From positions 418,039-482,038 of the forward strand of contig NZ_RJKS01000002.1 in NCBI RefSeq assembly GCF_003762905.1: a stretch of DNA of 64,000 nt, written 5' to 3'. The DNA comes from Curtobacterium sp. ZW137 (lineage in GTDB: Bacteria > Actinomycetota > Actinomycetes > Actinomycetales > Microbacteriaceae). Position numbers and translations under genes: made by a program. The notes beneath the pieces were generated by a model that was not told the DNA's origin, did no database searches, and worked only from the letters and a program-made list of their open reading frames with translations. Shown piece after piece: positions 9,714 to 18,782 of this stretch. The number at the start of each line of letters is the position of its first letter. The first letter of the stretch is position 1.

Positions 9714-10322
9714 TCACCGAGGACGTCCCGGTGCGCTGCGGGTCTCGTAGCGCGCCGGCACCCAGGTGAGGACACCCTCGAAGAGCTGGGCGGCGGAGAA
9801 CAGCACGAGGAAGACGGCGCTGGACGCGGTCGACGCGCGAACCCCGATCACCGGGTACAGGAGCAGCGCGACGGCGATGCAGACGCACAGGACCGCGGCG
9901 ACCAGGGACAGGGAACGCGCGGACGAGAAGGTCGACCCGGTGAGCACCACGCCGGCCTCGAGGACCCAGGCGATCGCGATCACGACCACCCAGGCGCTGA
10001 GCTCCCCCGGCGGGTGCACGACCGCGGCCACGCCCGCGACCAGGACGAACGTCCCGAGGACGCCGTGCACGACGCGACGGGGCATCGCCATGCCGTCGCC
10101 CGCACCGGCCCGACCGATGCGCAGGAGTCCCGCCATCACCATGTACGAGCCGAGGAGGTGCACCTCCGCGTCGATCGCGGCGGGGGGACGGGTGAGGACG
10201 AGGACCGCCACGATGAACCCGACCACGCCGAGGACCACGAGCACGGCGCCCTGCCGTGCTCGCCGCGCCGCCGGGCGGGGACGCTGACCCGACCAGTCGG
10301 CCGGCACCGGTTGCTCTGTCAT
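9714..10322 (-). CDS. HdeD/DUF308-like multi-pass membrane protein
   Basis: A 202-residue protein with about six hydrophobic segments after a basic cytoplasmic N-terminus (RPRPAARRARQG). The pattern of paired helices with an AVVHPPGE turn and AWVLEAGVVL matches the HdeD/DUF308 family, linked in enterobacteria to acid resistance. It is convergent with the CE7 esterase and divergent from a paralogous gene at 10450. ATG at 10322. The role in this organism is unknown; context with arginine deiminase supports a stress function. Confidence 0.72.
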   Translation of the reverse strand: MTEQPVPADWSGQRPRPAARRARQGAVLVVLGVVGFIVAVLVLTRPPAAIDAEVHLLGSYMVMAGLLRIGRAGAGDGMAMPRRVVHGVLGTFVLVAGVAAVVHPPGELSAWVVVIAIAWVLEAGVVLTGSTFSSARSLSLVAAVLCVCIAVALLLYPVIGVRASTASSAVFLVLFSAAQLFEGVLTWVPARYETRSAPGRPR

Positions 10323-10353
10323 GGCCGCGACCCTGCCCCCGATCGGCGCCACC

Positions 10354-10380
10354 GGATTCACCCGCAACGGATGAACCCGC
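10354..10380. repeat. Direct 12-bp repeats in the divergent HdeD promoter region
   Basis: GGATTCACCCGC (10354-10365) and GGATGAACCCGC (10369-10380) repeat with a 15-bp period and two mismatches between the divergent paralogues. Possible activator sites; no further support. Confidence 0.3.
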
Positions 10381-10449
10381 CCGGCCTGAGCGGATGTAGT
10401 CCTGTCATCGGCGCGGCACGGATCACGACGACCATCGCGCGGAAGGGCA

Positions 10450-11061
10450 GTGGGGATCGTGAGTGGTGCAGGCGCAGGGGCAGGTGCAGGGGCGCCGGGG
10501 CAGGAGCCCGTCGTCGTCCCGGACGACGCGGCGGAACGGCGACTGCGCATCGCGCTCGCCGTCGTCGGCGTGGTCGCGGTCCTCGCCGGCGTCACCGCCC
10601 TGGTCCTCCCGCACGCGACGGTGGTCGCGGTCGTCTGGGTGTTCGGCATCCACCTGGTGGTGTCCGGCGGAGCGATGCTCGTGCGCGCGGTCGCCGTCGG
10701 CGGGTCGTCCGGATGGCGGCGGATCGCGCTCGTGGTCGTCGGCCTGCTCGTCGTCGCCGGCGGGGTCATCGCGATCCTGCACCCGCCGGTCGGGATCCGC
10801 GTCCTCGTGCTGGTGACCGGGTTCGCCTGGGCGTTGGAGGGCATCGCGCTCCTGTACGCCCCCGGCGGCGGCCACCGCGGCCTGACCATCACGGCGGCGG
10901 TCCTCAGCGTCCTCGGCGGAGTGCTCCTGATCAACGTGCCGGCACTCGGCACGGTGTTCGCCGTCGCCGCCGTCAGCTGCGTGCTCGTCGTCTTCGGCGT
11001 CGTCCAGCTGGTCGTGGTCGCGACCTGGTCGGGCGCCGCCGAGGAGGTCGACCTGCCATGA
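10450..11061 (+). CDS. HdeD/DUF308-like membrane protein, paralogue of 9714-10322
   Basis: A 203-residue protein with about six transmembrane segments. AILHPPVGI and AWALEGIALL correspond to AVVHPPGEL and AWVLEAGVVL in the divergent neighbour, so the two are paralogues arranged head to head. The N-terminus has a GAGAGAGAP tract. The GTG at 10450 is used here; GTG 10459 is an alternative with better spacing from GGAAGGG. Its stop overlaps the start of the arginine/ornithine antiporter by 4 nt, tying it to that operon. Confidence 0.7.
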   Translation: MGIVSGAGAGAGAGAPGQEPVVVPDDAAERRLRIALAVVGVVAVLAGVTALVLPHATVVAVVWVFGIHLVVSGGAMLVRAVAVGGSSGWRRIALVVVGLLVVAGGVIAILHPPVGIRVLVLVTGFAWALEGIALLYAPGGGHRGLTITAAVLSVLGGVLLINVPALGTVFAVAAVSCVLVVFGVVQLVVVATWSGAAEEVDLP

Positions 11062-12545
11062 CGGTCCAGGAGCAGGAGGCACCGAGCACGCAGGGCGACA
11101 AGTCGCTCTCCGTCCTCGCGTTGGCGGCGATGGTCGTCGGTTCGATGGTGGGTGCCGGCGTGTTCTCGCTCCCCCGGAACTTCGCGTCCGGAGCCGGCGT
11201 CGTCGCGACGGTGATCGCGTGGATCGTGGCGGGCGTCGGGATGCTGATGCTCGTCTTCGTCTTCCAGGCACTCTCGACGCACCGGCCGGACCTCGACGCC
11301 GGCATCTTCGCCTACGCCAAGGCGGGGTTCGGCAACTACATCGGCTTCTTCTCCGCGTTCGGCTACTGGGCGAGCGCCTGCGTCGGCAACGTCACCTACT
11401 GGGTCCTCATCGGCTCGACCCTCGGCTCGGTGCTGCCCGCCTTCGGGGAGGGCGACACGCTCCTCTCCGTCGTCGTCACCTCGGCGATGCTCTGGGCGTT
11501 CCACCTGTTCGTCCTCCGCGGCACGAAGAACGCGGCGGTCCTCAACACCGTCGTCACCATCGCGAAGCTCGTCCCGATCCTGCTGTTCGTCATCGTCGGG
11601 GCGATCGTCGGCACGCACTGGGAGACGTTCCGGCTGAACCTCTGGGGCGGCGCGGAGCCGAGCGCCGGGGAGCTGTTCTCGCAAGTGCGGTCGACGATGC
11701 TCGTCACGGTCTTCGTGTTCCTCGGTGTCGAGGGGGCGACCGTCTACTCCCGGTACGCGCGCCGGCGCGAGGACATCGGCCGCGCCACCATCAGCGGCTT
11801 CCTCGGGGTCCTCGCCGTCTTCGCCCTCGTCACCCTCGTGTCGTTCGCCGCGCTCCCCGCCGCCGAGCTGAGCGGTCTGCGCCAGCCCTCGATGGCCGGC
11901 GTGTTCGGCGCGATCGTCGGGACCTGGGGCACGGTCCTCATCAACGTGGGGCTGGTCGTCTCGGTACTCGGTGCGTACCTGGCCTGGACGCTGATGTCGA
12001 GCGAGGTGCTGTACCAGGCGGCGCGACAGGAGGACGCCCCGCGGTTCCTGACCAAGGTCAACCGGCACGGCACGCCCTGGATGGCGCTGGCCTTCACGAG
12101 CGGGCTCATCCAGGTGTTCCTCGTCATCACGATGTTCTCCGACGACGCGCTCACGTCGATGCTCGAGCTCTGCAGTTCCCTGTCGCTGATCCCGTACTTC
12201 CTCACCGCCCTGTACGCGGTGCAGTACGGCATCCCGCGGTGGTCGCGGCGCGCGCACCGTGACGTCGACCCGGCCCTCGTGCCGAGCGGTGGGCTGTCAC
12301 GTCGACAACTCGTCGCGGCCTTCGTCGCGGTCGTGTACACGGTGTTCCTCGTCATCGCGGCCGGCCCCCAGTACCTGCTGCTGTCGTTCCTGATCTACGC
12401 CCCGGCGACGGTGCTCTACGTCATCGCCCGACGGGAGCGCACGCTCCGGGTGTTCACCGGCCCGGAGGTGGTCCTCTGCGTCGTCGCGGTCGCGGGCGCC
12501 GTCGTCGCCGTCATCGGGCTCGTCACCGGTTTCATCACGCTCTAG
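11058..12545 (+). CDS. APC-family amino acid antiporter, arginine/ornithine type
   Basis: A 495-residue protein with about 12-13 transmembrane helices. The N-terminal [16 protein letters not shown] is the substrate-binding GAG motif of APC basic amino acid antiporters (ArcD/ArgP-like), and [21 protein letters not shown] is the conserved segment after TM6. Directly followed by arginine deiminase (34-nt gap), it probably exchanges external arginine for ornithine or citrulline. Translationally coupled to the HdeD-like gene upstream. The substrate assignment is from family and context. Confidence 0.88.
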   Translation: MTVQEQEAPSTQGDKSLSVLALAAMVVGSMVGAGVFSLPRNFASGAGVVATVIAWIVAGVGMLMLVFVFQALSTHRPDLDAGIFAYAKAGFGNYIGFFSAFGYWASACVGNVTYWVLIGSTLGSVLPAFGEGDTLLSVVVTSAMLWAFHLFVLRGTKNAAVLNTVVTIAKLVPILLFVIVGAIVGTHWETFRLNLWGGAEPSAGELFSQVRSTMLVTVFVFLGVEGATVYSRYARRREDIGRATISGFLGVLAVFALVTLVSFAALPAAELSGLRQPSMAGVFGAIVGTWGTVLINVGLVVSVLGAYLAWTLMSSEVLYQAARQEDAPRFLTKVNRHGTPWMALAFTSGLIQVFLVITMFSDDALTSMLELCSSLSLIPYFLTALYAVQYGIPRWSRRAHRDVDPALVPSGGLSRRQLVAAFVAVVYTVFLVIAAGPQYLLLSFLIYAPATVLYVIARRERTLRVFTGPEVVLCVVAVAGAVVAVIGLVTGFITL

Positions 12546-12579
12546 TCACCGCATGCACCACGCTCCAGGAGGAGGCACC

Positions 12580-13860
12580 ATGGACAGCGAAGCCACCACG
12601 CTCGACGACCAGGAGACCGGGTCCGGACCACGGTTCGGCGCCTACTCCGAGGTCGGCACGCTCCGCCGGGTCCTGGTCTGCGAACCCGGACTGGCGCACC
12701 GGCGCCTCACACCGAGCAACAACGACGCGCTCCTGTTCGACGACGTCCTCTGGGTCGAGAACGCGCAGGACGACCACCGCGACTTCGTCAGGAGCCTGCG
12801 GTCGCGTGACGTCGAGGTGTTCGAACTCCACCAGGTGCTCGCGGAGACGCTCGCCGTCCCCGGCGCCCGCGACTGGTTGCTCGAGCGGAAGATCACGCCG
12901 AACGAGGTCGGCCCGCTCCTCGTCGACGCGACGCTGGAGCACCTCGGCGGGTACACCGACCGCGAGCTCGCGGACGTGCTGATCGGCGGCCTGAACGTCG
13001 AGGACCTCGACCCCGAGGGGCGCCCGGACCACCTCCGGCTGCACGGGGACGCCTCGGCCGCCGACTACCTCATGCCGCCCCTGCCGAACATGCTCTACAC
13101 CAGGGACACCACCTGCTGGATCAACGGGGTGTTCACGCTGAACCCGCTGTACTGGCCGGCGCGCCACGACGAGACCCTGCTCATGAAGGCCGTCTACACG
13201 TTCCACCCCGAGTTCGCCCCGGCGCTCGACCGGCACGTCTGGGGCGACCCGGACGAGGACTGGGGCCTGGCGACCATCGAGGGCGGCGACGTCCTGCCGG
13301 TCGGCAACGGGGTCGTCCTCATCGGGATGAGCGAGCGCACCTCGCGGCAGGCGATCACCCAGGTCGCGTCGGCGCTCTTCGCGCGCGGCGAGGCGGAGCG
13401 GGTGATCGTCGCGGGGATGCCGAAGCTCCGGGCGGCGATGCACCTCGACACCGTGCTCACCTTCGCCGACCGGGACGTGGTCACCGTCTACCGCGCCATC
13501 GTCGACCACATCCACCCGTTCACGCTGCGACCGGGGCCGGACGGCGGGGTGCACGTCACCGACGAGACCGCGCCGTTCCTCGACGTCGTCGCCGCGGCAC
13601 TCGGTGTCGACGGGCTCCGGGTCGTGGACACCGGCGGCGACGAGTACGCCGCGGAACGCCAGCAGTGGGACAGCGCCAACAACGTCGTCGCCGTGGAGCC
13701 CGGCGTCGTGTACGCCTACGACCGGAACACCCTCACCAACGACCTGCTGGGCGGCGCCGGCATCGAGGTCCTGACGATCCGGGGTGCCGAACTCGGCCGG
13801 GGGCGCGGCGGCGGGCACTGCATGACCTGTCCGCTGCTGCGCGACCCGCTGCCCGCATGA
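12580..13860 (+). CDS. arcA: Arginine deiminase
   Basis: A 426-residue enzyme that hydrolyses arginine to citrulline and ammonia. Motifs: [11 protein letters not shown] near residue 175, the catalytic Glu in [11 protein letters not shown] near 232, His-x-Asp in [11 protein letters not shown] near 290, and the catalytic Cys in GGGHCMTCP near residue 416. The ATG at 12580 was chosen over the in-frame ATG at 12553 because AGGAGGAGG lies just before it. No ornithine carbamoyltransferase or carbamate kinase follows in the window. Without them the pathway would yield ammonia (acid neutralisation) but no ATP unless arcB/arcC lie elsewhere. Confidence 0.96.
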   Translation: MDSEATTLDDQETGSGPRFGAYSEVGTLRRVLVCEPGLAHRRLTPSNNDALLFDDVLWVENAQDDHRDFVRSLRSRDVEVFELHQVLAETLAVPGARDWLLERKITPNEVGPLLVDATLEHLGGYTDRELADVLIGGLNVEDLDPEGRPDHLRLHGDASAADYLMPPLPNMLYTRDTTCWINGVFTLNPLYWPARHDETLLMKAVYTFHPEFAPALDRHVWGDPDEDWGLATIEGGDVLPVGNGVVLIGMSERTSRQAITQVASALFARGEAERVIVAGMPKLRAAMHLDTVLTFADRDVVTVYRAIVDHIHPFTLRPGPDGGVHVTDETAPFLDVVAAALGVDGLRVVDTGGDEYAAERQQWDSANNVVAVEPGVVYAYDRNTLTNDLLGGAGIEVLTIRGAELGRGRGGGHCMTCPLLRDPLPA

Positions 13861-14960
13861 CCGGCGCACCGGGGTCGACCACCCGGCCGACGACCCGACA
13901 GGTCCTGGTGTTCACCGGGGTGGTCTGCGCGCTCGTCGGGATCGGCGTGGCAGCCGGGGCCGTCGGGAGCCGCGCGGGCGACCGGGGGACGACGGCCGCC
14001 GCACTCCCCGCGGGCACCGGCACGTGCGACGCCGCGCAGGTCGCCCGTCACGTGCTGCCGAGCATGGTCACGATCCGCGTCGGGTCGGCGTCCGGCGAGG
14101 GCTCCGGCAGCGGCGAGGTCATCGACGCGTCCGGCATCGTCCTCACGAACGACCACGTCATCGCGGCGGCCGACGGCGACACCGTCTCGCTCGAACTCGA
14201 CGACGGCACGGAACTGTCGGCGACGATCATCGGCCGCGACCCGCGCACCGACCTCGCCGTCCTCCGCGCCGAGACCGACCGCGCGCTCACGCCGCTCGGC
14301 TGGGGCGACTCCGACGACCTCGTCGTCGGCGAGCCCGTCGTCGCACTCGGCGCACCGCTCGGGCTGACCGGCACCGTCACGACCGGCATCGTCAGCGCGC
14401 TCGGCCGGAGCGTGCCCGTCCCGACCGGGGACGGCAGCGGCACGACCGTCCTCACCGGCGCCGTGCAGACCGACGCCGCGATCAACCCCGGCAACTCCGG
14501 CGGCGCCCTCGTCGACTGCCGCGGACGGCTCGTCGGGATCAACACCGCGATCGCCACCGTGCCGAGCGCCAGCGGCGTCAGCAGCGGCAGCGTCGGGATC
14601 GGGTTCGCCGTCCCTGCCGCCGTCGCACGGCCGATCGCCGCGGCGCTCCGTGCCGACGGCCGCGTCGCACACCCGACGCTCGGCGTCCGGACGGTCCCCG
14701 TCGTGGTCCGGCACCGCGACGACGCCACCGCGGTCGGGCTCCAGCTCACCGCCGTGGCCGACGACGGCCCCGCCGCGGTGGCCGGCCTCCGTCCCGGCGA
14801 CGTGGTCACCGCGATCGGCGGCGTCGACACCCTCCACCCGGACACGGTCGCCCTCCTCGAGGCGACCCGTGACGCCGGTGACGACCTCCGCATCACGGTC
14901 GTCCGCGACGGCGACGAGCACGTGGTCACCGCGACCCTGGTCGCGGCCGCGACGTCCTGA
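13857..14960 (+). CDS. Trypsin-like serine protease with PDZ domain, HtrA/DegP-like, membrane-anchored
   Basis: A 367-residue protein. One N-terminal hydrophobic helix (residues about 16-40) is followed by a chymotrypsin-fold protease with His in TNDHVI, Asp in RTDLAVL and Ser in GNSGGAL, then a C-terminal PDZ domain from about residue 275 ([16 protein letters not shown]). It is expected to act outside the membrane in protein quality control. The ATG overlaps the stop of arginine deiminase by 4 nt, an unusual partner that supports a stress operon. Two cysteines (TCDAAQ near residue 59 and LVDCRG near 219) could form a disulfide. Confidence 0.92.
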   Translation: MTGAPGSTTRPTTRQVLVFTGVVCALVGIGVAAGAVGSRAGDRGTTAAALPAGTGTCDAAQVARHVLPSMVTIRVGSASGEGSGSGEVIDASGIVLTNDHVIAAADGDTVSLELDDGTELSATIIGRDPRTDLAVLRAETDRALTPLGWGDSDDLVVGEPVVALGAPLGLTGTVTTGIVSALGRSVPVPTGDGSGTTVLTGAVQTDAAINPGNSGGALVDCRGRLVGINTAIATVPSASGVSSGSVGIGFAVPAAVARPIAAALRADGRVAHPTLGVRTVPVVVRHRDDATAVGLQLTAVADDGPAAVAGLRPGDVVTAIGGVDTLHPDTVALLEATRDAGDDLRITVVRDGDEHVVTATLVAAATS

Positions 14961-14996
14961 ACACCACACACGACAGAGAGAGGACCACTGGTCACG

Positions 14997-15869
14997 ATGG
15001 ACACGGATCGGTTCGGGAAGATCGTCGTCGGCTTCGACGGCTCGGAGGAGTCCACCGCTGCACTCCTGGCAGCGCTCACGCTGGCGGACGGCCTCGACGC
15101 GCAGGTCGACGTCGTCACGTCGTGGCGATGGCCGGTGACCTGGAGCAGCCTCCCCGTCGGGAGCTCGTGGTCACCGCTCCACGACGCCGAGGAGATCCGG
15201 CAGCAGGCGACGGAGCTGCTCGAGAACACCGGGCCGCACCGCGCGGAGGTGATGACCCGCGAAGCCGAGGGGAGCGCCGCCGACGTGCTGCTCTCCGCCG
15301 CGGTCGGCGCCGCGCTCCTCGTCGTCGGCAGTCGCGGGCGCGGCGGGTTCCGCGGACTCCTCCTCGGCTCCGTCAGCACCGCGTGCATGCAGCACGCGCC
15401 GTGCCCGGTCCTCATCCACCGCGGGGTGGAGCACCCCGAGGCCACCGGTGTCCCCACCATCGTCGTCGGGGTCGACGGATCGCACGAGTCCGGGCAGGCG
15501 CTCCGGTTCGCCGTGACCACGGCACGCCGGCTCGGCCACCGGGTCCGGGTGATCACCACCTGGCAGTGGCCGAAGGCGCTCAACCGGGACGAGGCCCCCT
15601 TCGACCACTGGTCCCCGGAACGCGATGCCCGGGCGACGGCGTCGTCCGCACTCGACGCCGCCGAGGACCTCATCGACGATGACGTGGAGGTCACGAGCGA
15701 CCTCGTCGAGGGGTCCCCCGCCGAGGTCCTCATCGACGCCAGCCGGGACGCAGCACTCCTCGTCCTCGGCAACCGTGGGCTCGGCGGGTTCCGCGGGCTC
15801 CTCGTCGGATCGGTCAGCCAGGAGTGCGCCCAGCACGCGCACTGCCCGGTCGTCGTACACCGCTCATGA
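14997..15869 (+). CDS. Universal stress protein with two tandem Usp domains
   Basis: A 290-residue cytoplasmic protein. Each half carries a Usp nucleotide-binding signature: IVVGFDGSEES and GSRGRGGFRGLLLGSVS in the first, IVVGVDGSHES and GNRGLGGFRGLLVGSVS in the second. This G-x2-G-x9-G(S/T) type binds ATP. Tandem Usp proteins are typical of actinobacterial hypoxia/stress regulons. It lies 36 nt after the protease gene and overlaps the following lipoprotein gene by 4 nt. Confidence 0.94.
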   Translation: MDTDRFGKIVVGFDGSEESTAALLAALTLADGLDAQVDVVTSWRWPVTWSSLPVGSSWSPLHDAEEIRQQATELLENTGPHRAEVMTREAEGSAADVLLSAAVGAALLVVGSRGRGGFRGLLLGSVSTACMQHAPCPVLIHRGVEHPEATGVPTIVVGVDGSHESGQALRFAVTTARRLGHRVRVITTWQWPKALNRDEAPFDHWSPERDARATASSALDAAEDLIDDDVEVTSDLVEGSPAEVLIDASRDAALLVLGNRGLGGFRGLLVGSVSQECAQHAHCPVVVHRS

Positions 15870-16612
15870 CCGGCCGAACCCGGGGCCGCGTCGGTGCCCG
15901 GCTCCTCTGTTCCCTCGCCGTGCTGACGTGCGTGGTCGCGACGGTGAGCGGCTGCGACCGGGCGCGGCCGGACGCGGACACGCCACGGGAGGCCGTGCAG
16001 GGCACGTGGGTCCTCGACCACGACGTCGACGCACCGGAGGTCCCGTTCGTCACCTTCGCGAAGGACCGGTCGTGGAGCGCGTCGGACGGCTGCGACCGCG
16101 TGTACGGGACGTGGCGGATCACCGCCGCCAACCGCCTGACCGTCGTCACCGGCCCGCACGCCGAACTGTCCTGCGCCGGCGCGGAGATGGTCGACGCGGT
16201 GCTCGCCGCCGACACCGCCCGGGTGCCCCGCGCGACCGAACGGCTCCAGCTCCGGGGCGGTGGGTCGACGCTCGCGCTCGATCCGTCGACCGACCCGGAC
16301 GTCGGCGGCCAGGGCCGGCCGATCGGCTACTGGGTGCACGACCACTCGGCGGGGTCGCCGTACCTCTCGCTGCGGGCCGACGACTCGTACCGGCTGTCCG
16401 ACGGGTGCGGCACCAGCACGGGCACGTGGAAGTTCTCCACCACCGAGCAGGTCCGGCTGTACCCGACCGACACCGCCAGCAGCACCACGTGCCAGGACGG
16501 CGACGACCCCGGGGTGGGTGCCAGCACCCGCGGCAGGGTCTCCGGGAGCACGATGACGCTGAGCACCACGGACGGCGCGACGACGGGCACGCTCCACCGA
16601 TTCGAGCGATGA
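15866..16612 (+). CDS. Lipoprotein with two META/lipocalin-like repeats
   Basis: A 248-residue protein with a lipoprotein signal peptide ending in the lipobox TVSGC. It contains two related repeats: GTWVLDHD with SDGCDRVYGTW (about residues 46-95), and GYWVHDHS with SDGCGTSTGTW (about 152-195). This DGC plus GTW pattern resembles META-type domains. It is anchored on the outer face of the membrane and is the last gene of the arginine-stress operon. Function unknown. Four cysteines outside the lipobox may pair. Confidence 0.7.
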   Translation: MTGRTRGRVGARLLCSLAVLTCVVATVSGCDRARPDADTPREAVQGTWVLDHDVDAPEVPFVTFAKDRSWSASDGCDRVYGTWRITAANRLTVVTGPHAELSCAGAEMVDAVLAADTARVPRATERLQLRGGGSTLALDPSTDPDVGGQGRPIGYWVHDHSAGSPYLSLRADDSYRLSDGCGTSTGTWKFSTTEQVRLYPTDTASSTTCQDGDDPGVGASTRGRVSGSTMTLSTTDGATTGTLHRFER

Positions 16613-16669
16613 CCGCGACGAGCGGGTTTCTTGCGGGTTCCCGTCTGCCGTCCGCAGCGTGCTCCGCGC

Positions 16670-16675
16670 TAGTGT
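16670..16675 (+). promoter_or_regulatory. Probable leaderless -10 element (TAGTGT)
   Basis: TAGTGT ends 7 nt before the ATG at 16683, with no ribosome site between, so transcription would begin at or next to the start codon. Confidence 0.5.
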
Positions 16676-16682
16676 CCGGACC

Positions 16683-17522
16683 ATGGGATACCCGAAGTCC
16701 CCTGCGCAACGTCGCGCAGGCACCGTCCTCTCCCGGCTCACCACCGGCGCCCGTTCCGTGACCGCGCGACAGCTCGGCCGGCTCCCCCACGTCGCAGCAC
16801 GGACACTCGTGCGGCTCGCCAGCGGCTCCGAGACCCGTCGGATGCTGAACCAGGAGCTGCTCGGCGTCGGCGCGGCCACCCCGGCCGACGTGCTCGGCAA
16901 CTACCTCCGCGGGTACGTGCCCCTCGGCCTCGAAGAGCGCCCCGACGACGTGGTGTGGTCGCTCGTCCAGCCGCGCGCCGTGATCGACGCCGAGAGCGTG
17001 CACGTGCCGGACCGGGTGCGCCGCTACAGCCGGAACAGTGACCTGACGATCGACCTCCGCGCACCGTTCGACCCGGTGATCGCCGGGTGCGCCGAGCGCG
17101 AGTCGACCTGGATCACCCCGGCGGTCGTCGCGGCCTGGCAGGAACTCGACCGCGCCGGACACGTCCGCGCGTGCGCCGCGTACCGCGACGGCGAGCTGCT
17201 CGCGGGGCTCTGGGGCATGGAACTCGGCTCGACGTTCAGCATCATGAGCATCTTCCACCGGGAGAGCCGAGCGGGGACCGTCCTCCTCGCCCGCGTGATG
17301 GGCGAGCTCGGCGCCGGCGTCGACATGATCGACTGCGGGTTCATCACCGAGCACATGCCCCGGTTCGGCGCGCACGAGATCTCGCTCGACGAGTTCCAGC
17401 GCCGCGCTGTGGACGGGCTCGTGGCGTCGGTCACCGCACCGCAGTCGGAGCCGACGCCGGGGCCGGAGCCGACACCGGACTCGACGCGACCGGCACCGGC
17501 GCCACGGATGGCGCAGGTCTAG
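16683..17522 (+). CDS. Divergent leucyl/phenylalanyl-tRNA-protein transferase-like (Aat family) protein
   Basis: A 279-residue protein whose middle follows the Aat GNAT fold: WSLVQPRAVIDAESVHV, FDPVIAGCAERESTWITPAVVAAW, GELLAGLWGMELG and LLARVMGELGAGVDMIDCG align with the family's order of motifs. Key positions deviate: AGLWG stands for GGLYG, ACAAY for HSVE, and DCG for DCQ. It may therefore be an aminoacyl-tRNA-dependent transferase with another target, or inactive as an N-degron enzyme. The last 30 residues are a Pro-rich tail (PTPGPEPTP). It lacks a ribosome site and is probably leaderless. Confidence 0.68.
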   Translation: MGYPKSPAQRRAGTVLSRLTTGARSVTARQLGRLPHVAARTLVRLASGSETRRMLNQELLGVGAATPADVLGNYLRGYVPLGLEERPDDVVWSLVQPRAVIDAESVHVPDRVRRYSRNSDLTIDLRAPFDPVIAGCAERESTWITPAVVAAWQELDRAGHVRACAAYRDGELLAGLWGMELGSTFSIMSIFHRESRAGTVLLARVMGELGAGVDMIDCGFITEHMPRFGAHEISLDEFQRRAVDGLVASVTAPQSEPTPGPEPTPDSTRPAPAPRMAQV

Positions 17523-17697
17523 CCAGTCCACGGAGTCGACGCCCGGACGCCTGCTCGTTCCATTCGGTCGACGCCCGGGCGGTCCGGTATCGATGCGGAC
17601 CCCCGTGCCCCGCCGTCCGGTCGCAGCGCCACCGGTCGAAGGTGCTCCGGCAGCGCGAGCCGGTCGTCGGCTGTTCGTCGTTCGGAGTGTCCTGCAC
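17431..17697 (-). CDS. Small Cys/His-motif protein (hypothetical)
   Basis: An 88-residue reading frame from GTG 17697. It contains CRSTFDRWRCDRTAGHGGPH, a C-x8-C-x4-GHxGxH arrangement seen in many small actinobacterial proteins and suggestive of metal binding. The C-terminal 30 residues are Ala/Pro/Val-rich and overlap the 3' end of the Aat-like gene on the opposite strand by 92 nt, so the true protein may be shorter or the frame not translated. Function unknown. Confidence 0.4.
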   Translation of the reverse strand: MQDTPNDEQPTTGSRCRSTFDRWRCDRTAGHGGPHRYRTARASTEWNEQASGRRLRGLARPAPSVAPVPVASSPVSAPAPASAPTAVR

Positions 17698-17773
17698 GTT
17701 GAGAAGACGTACCGAGGAGCGGGATCGTCACGCTCTCCAGCAGAATGCGTCCGCGCCGCGGCACGGCACGGCA

Positions 17774-17828
17774 AAAGCGACACCACTCCCGACGATGCGC
17801 CGCGCATTCACTTGCGCGATGTCGCTTT
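17774..17828 (-). terminator. Candidate terminator after the leftward lipoprotein operon
   Basis: AAAGCGACA (17774-17782) pairs with TGTCGCTTT (17820-17828), enclosing a second palindromic segment. Read on the minus strand it lies 11 nt beyond the stop at 17839 and ends in TTTT. Confidence 0.6.
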
Positions 17829-17838
17829 CGCCGGCCGC

Positions 17839-18435
17839 TCAGCCCGTCGTCGCCGCCGACGGTGACGCTGAGGGCGAGGCCGTCCCGGGGATGTCCGGCG
17901 ACGTGTTCGTGTGGCGTTCCCCGTAGTTCTCCCGGTTGAGCGCGTCTGCGTCGCCGGGAGCGCACGGCGTCTGAATCTCGACTGTGCTCCCGTACTCCGT
18001 CGTGCCGAACTCGATGAAGAAGCCGTCGTCGAACGTTCCCGCACTCGGGTACCGCAGCTGGGTGCCGGGGGCATCGCCGCCGATGTGGGTACGCACGGGT
18101 TCGTACCCGGCGCTCCGCCACAACCGCTCGATCCGGTCAACGGTGTCCGCACGCGTGTGCTTGTCGGTCCCCGGGCCGAGGCGGGTGATCCCCCATCGCG
18201 CTCCGTCGGCCCCGCAGGCTTCCGCTGCTGAGTCGGACGCGAGCCAGGACCCGCCCACCGCATCCTGGGTCGACTCCGCGAGGGCGTTCCCCGCGGTCCA
18301 GGCGATCTCAGCAGATCCCACGCCAGCGGTCTTCGCGTCGGCCATCGTCGGCTCCGTTCCCGAACCCGAACAGCCGGCAACGAGCAGCGCGAAGGCGATC
18401 GCGCTGACGACTGCCAGGTTGCGGAGGTGCTGCAC
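17839..18435 (-). CDS. Lipoprotein B, paralogue of 18779-19381
   Basis: A 198-residue protein from GTG 18435 with a signal peptide ending in the lipobox LLVAGC. The mature part has PGTQLRYPSAGTFDDGFFIEF and a C-terminal ALNRENYGERHTNTSPDIPG. Both are repeated almost exactly in lipoprotein A two genes upstream, and the DNA is nearly identical over about 65 bp (17879-17942 versus 18811-18874). Two Cys (GAC-type near residue 70 and QTPC near 160) are conserved in both. It is the last gene of the operon led by the 110-aa helical protein. No known domain recognised. Confidence 0.75.
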   Translation of the reverse strand: MQHLRNLAVVSAIAFALLVAGCSGSGTEPTMADAKTAGVGSAEIAWTAGNALAESTQDAVGGSWLASDSAAEACGADGARWGITRLGPGTDKHTRADTVDRIERLWRSAGYEPVRTHIGGDAPGTQLRYPSAGTFDDGFFIEFGTTEYGSTVEIQTPCAPGDADALNRENYGERHTNTSPDIPGTASPSASPSAATTG

Positions 18436-18440
18436 AGCGG

Positions 18441-18782
18441 TCAGACCGAGGCTGCCCAGAACAGGAGCGCTCCGTAGAGGGCGGCCACCTGCAGGACGTA
18501 CGCCCCGGCGGCCACGATCCCGACGATGCCGATCACGCGCGCTGCCGGCCGTGGTCCGGAGACACGCCGCAGCGCGACCGACACCCAGATGAGCAGGACG
18601 AGGAGCACGACGGCGCTCACGACGAAGCCCCAACCCTGCTCGAGCATGCGCTGCTCCGCGCTGAACGCCACGACGCTGAGCGCGATCGCTGCCAGACCGG
18701 GGCCGACGATCCACCAGCTCCGGCCGCGTTCATCGGTCCCGTCCCCCTGCGCGTACCCGTCCGTGGGCATCCGCGAGCTCAC
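18441..18782 (-). CDS. Small membrane protein, three predicted helices
   Basis: A 113-residue protein from GTG 18782, which overlaps the stop of lipoprotein A by 4 nt. A short polar N-terminus precedes three hydrophobic segments (about residues 25-45, 52-72 and 85-110). It lies between the two paralogous lipoproteins; a membrane partner for them is the simplest idea, but no family was recognised. Confidence 0.68.
   Translation of the reverse strand: MSSRMPTDGYAQGDGTDERGRSWWIVGPGLAAIALSVVAFSAEQRMLEQGWGFVVSAVVLLVLLIWVSVALRRVSGPRPAARVIGIVGIVAAGAYVLQVAALYGALLFWAASV

Noticed and set aside
9714..12257. An 847-codon minus-strand frame across the antiporter and HdeD genes
   Set aside because: Only the 3' 202 codons (9714-10322) form a plausible membrane protein; the rest is antisense to clear genes.
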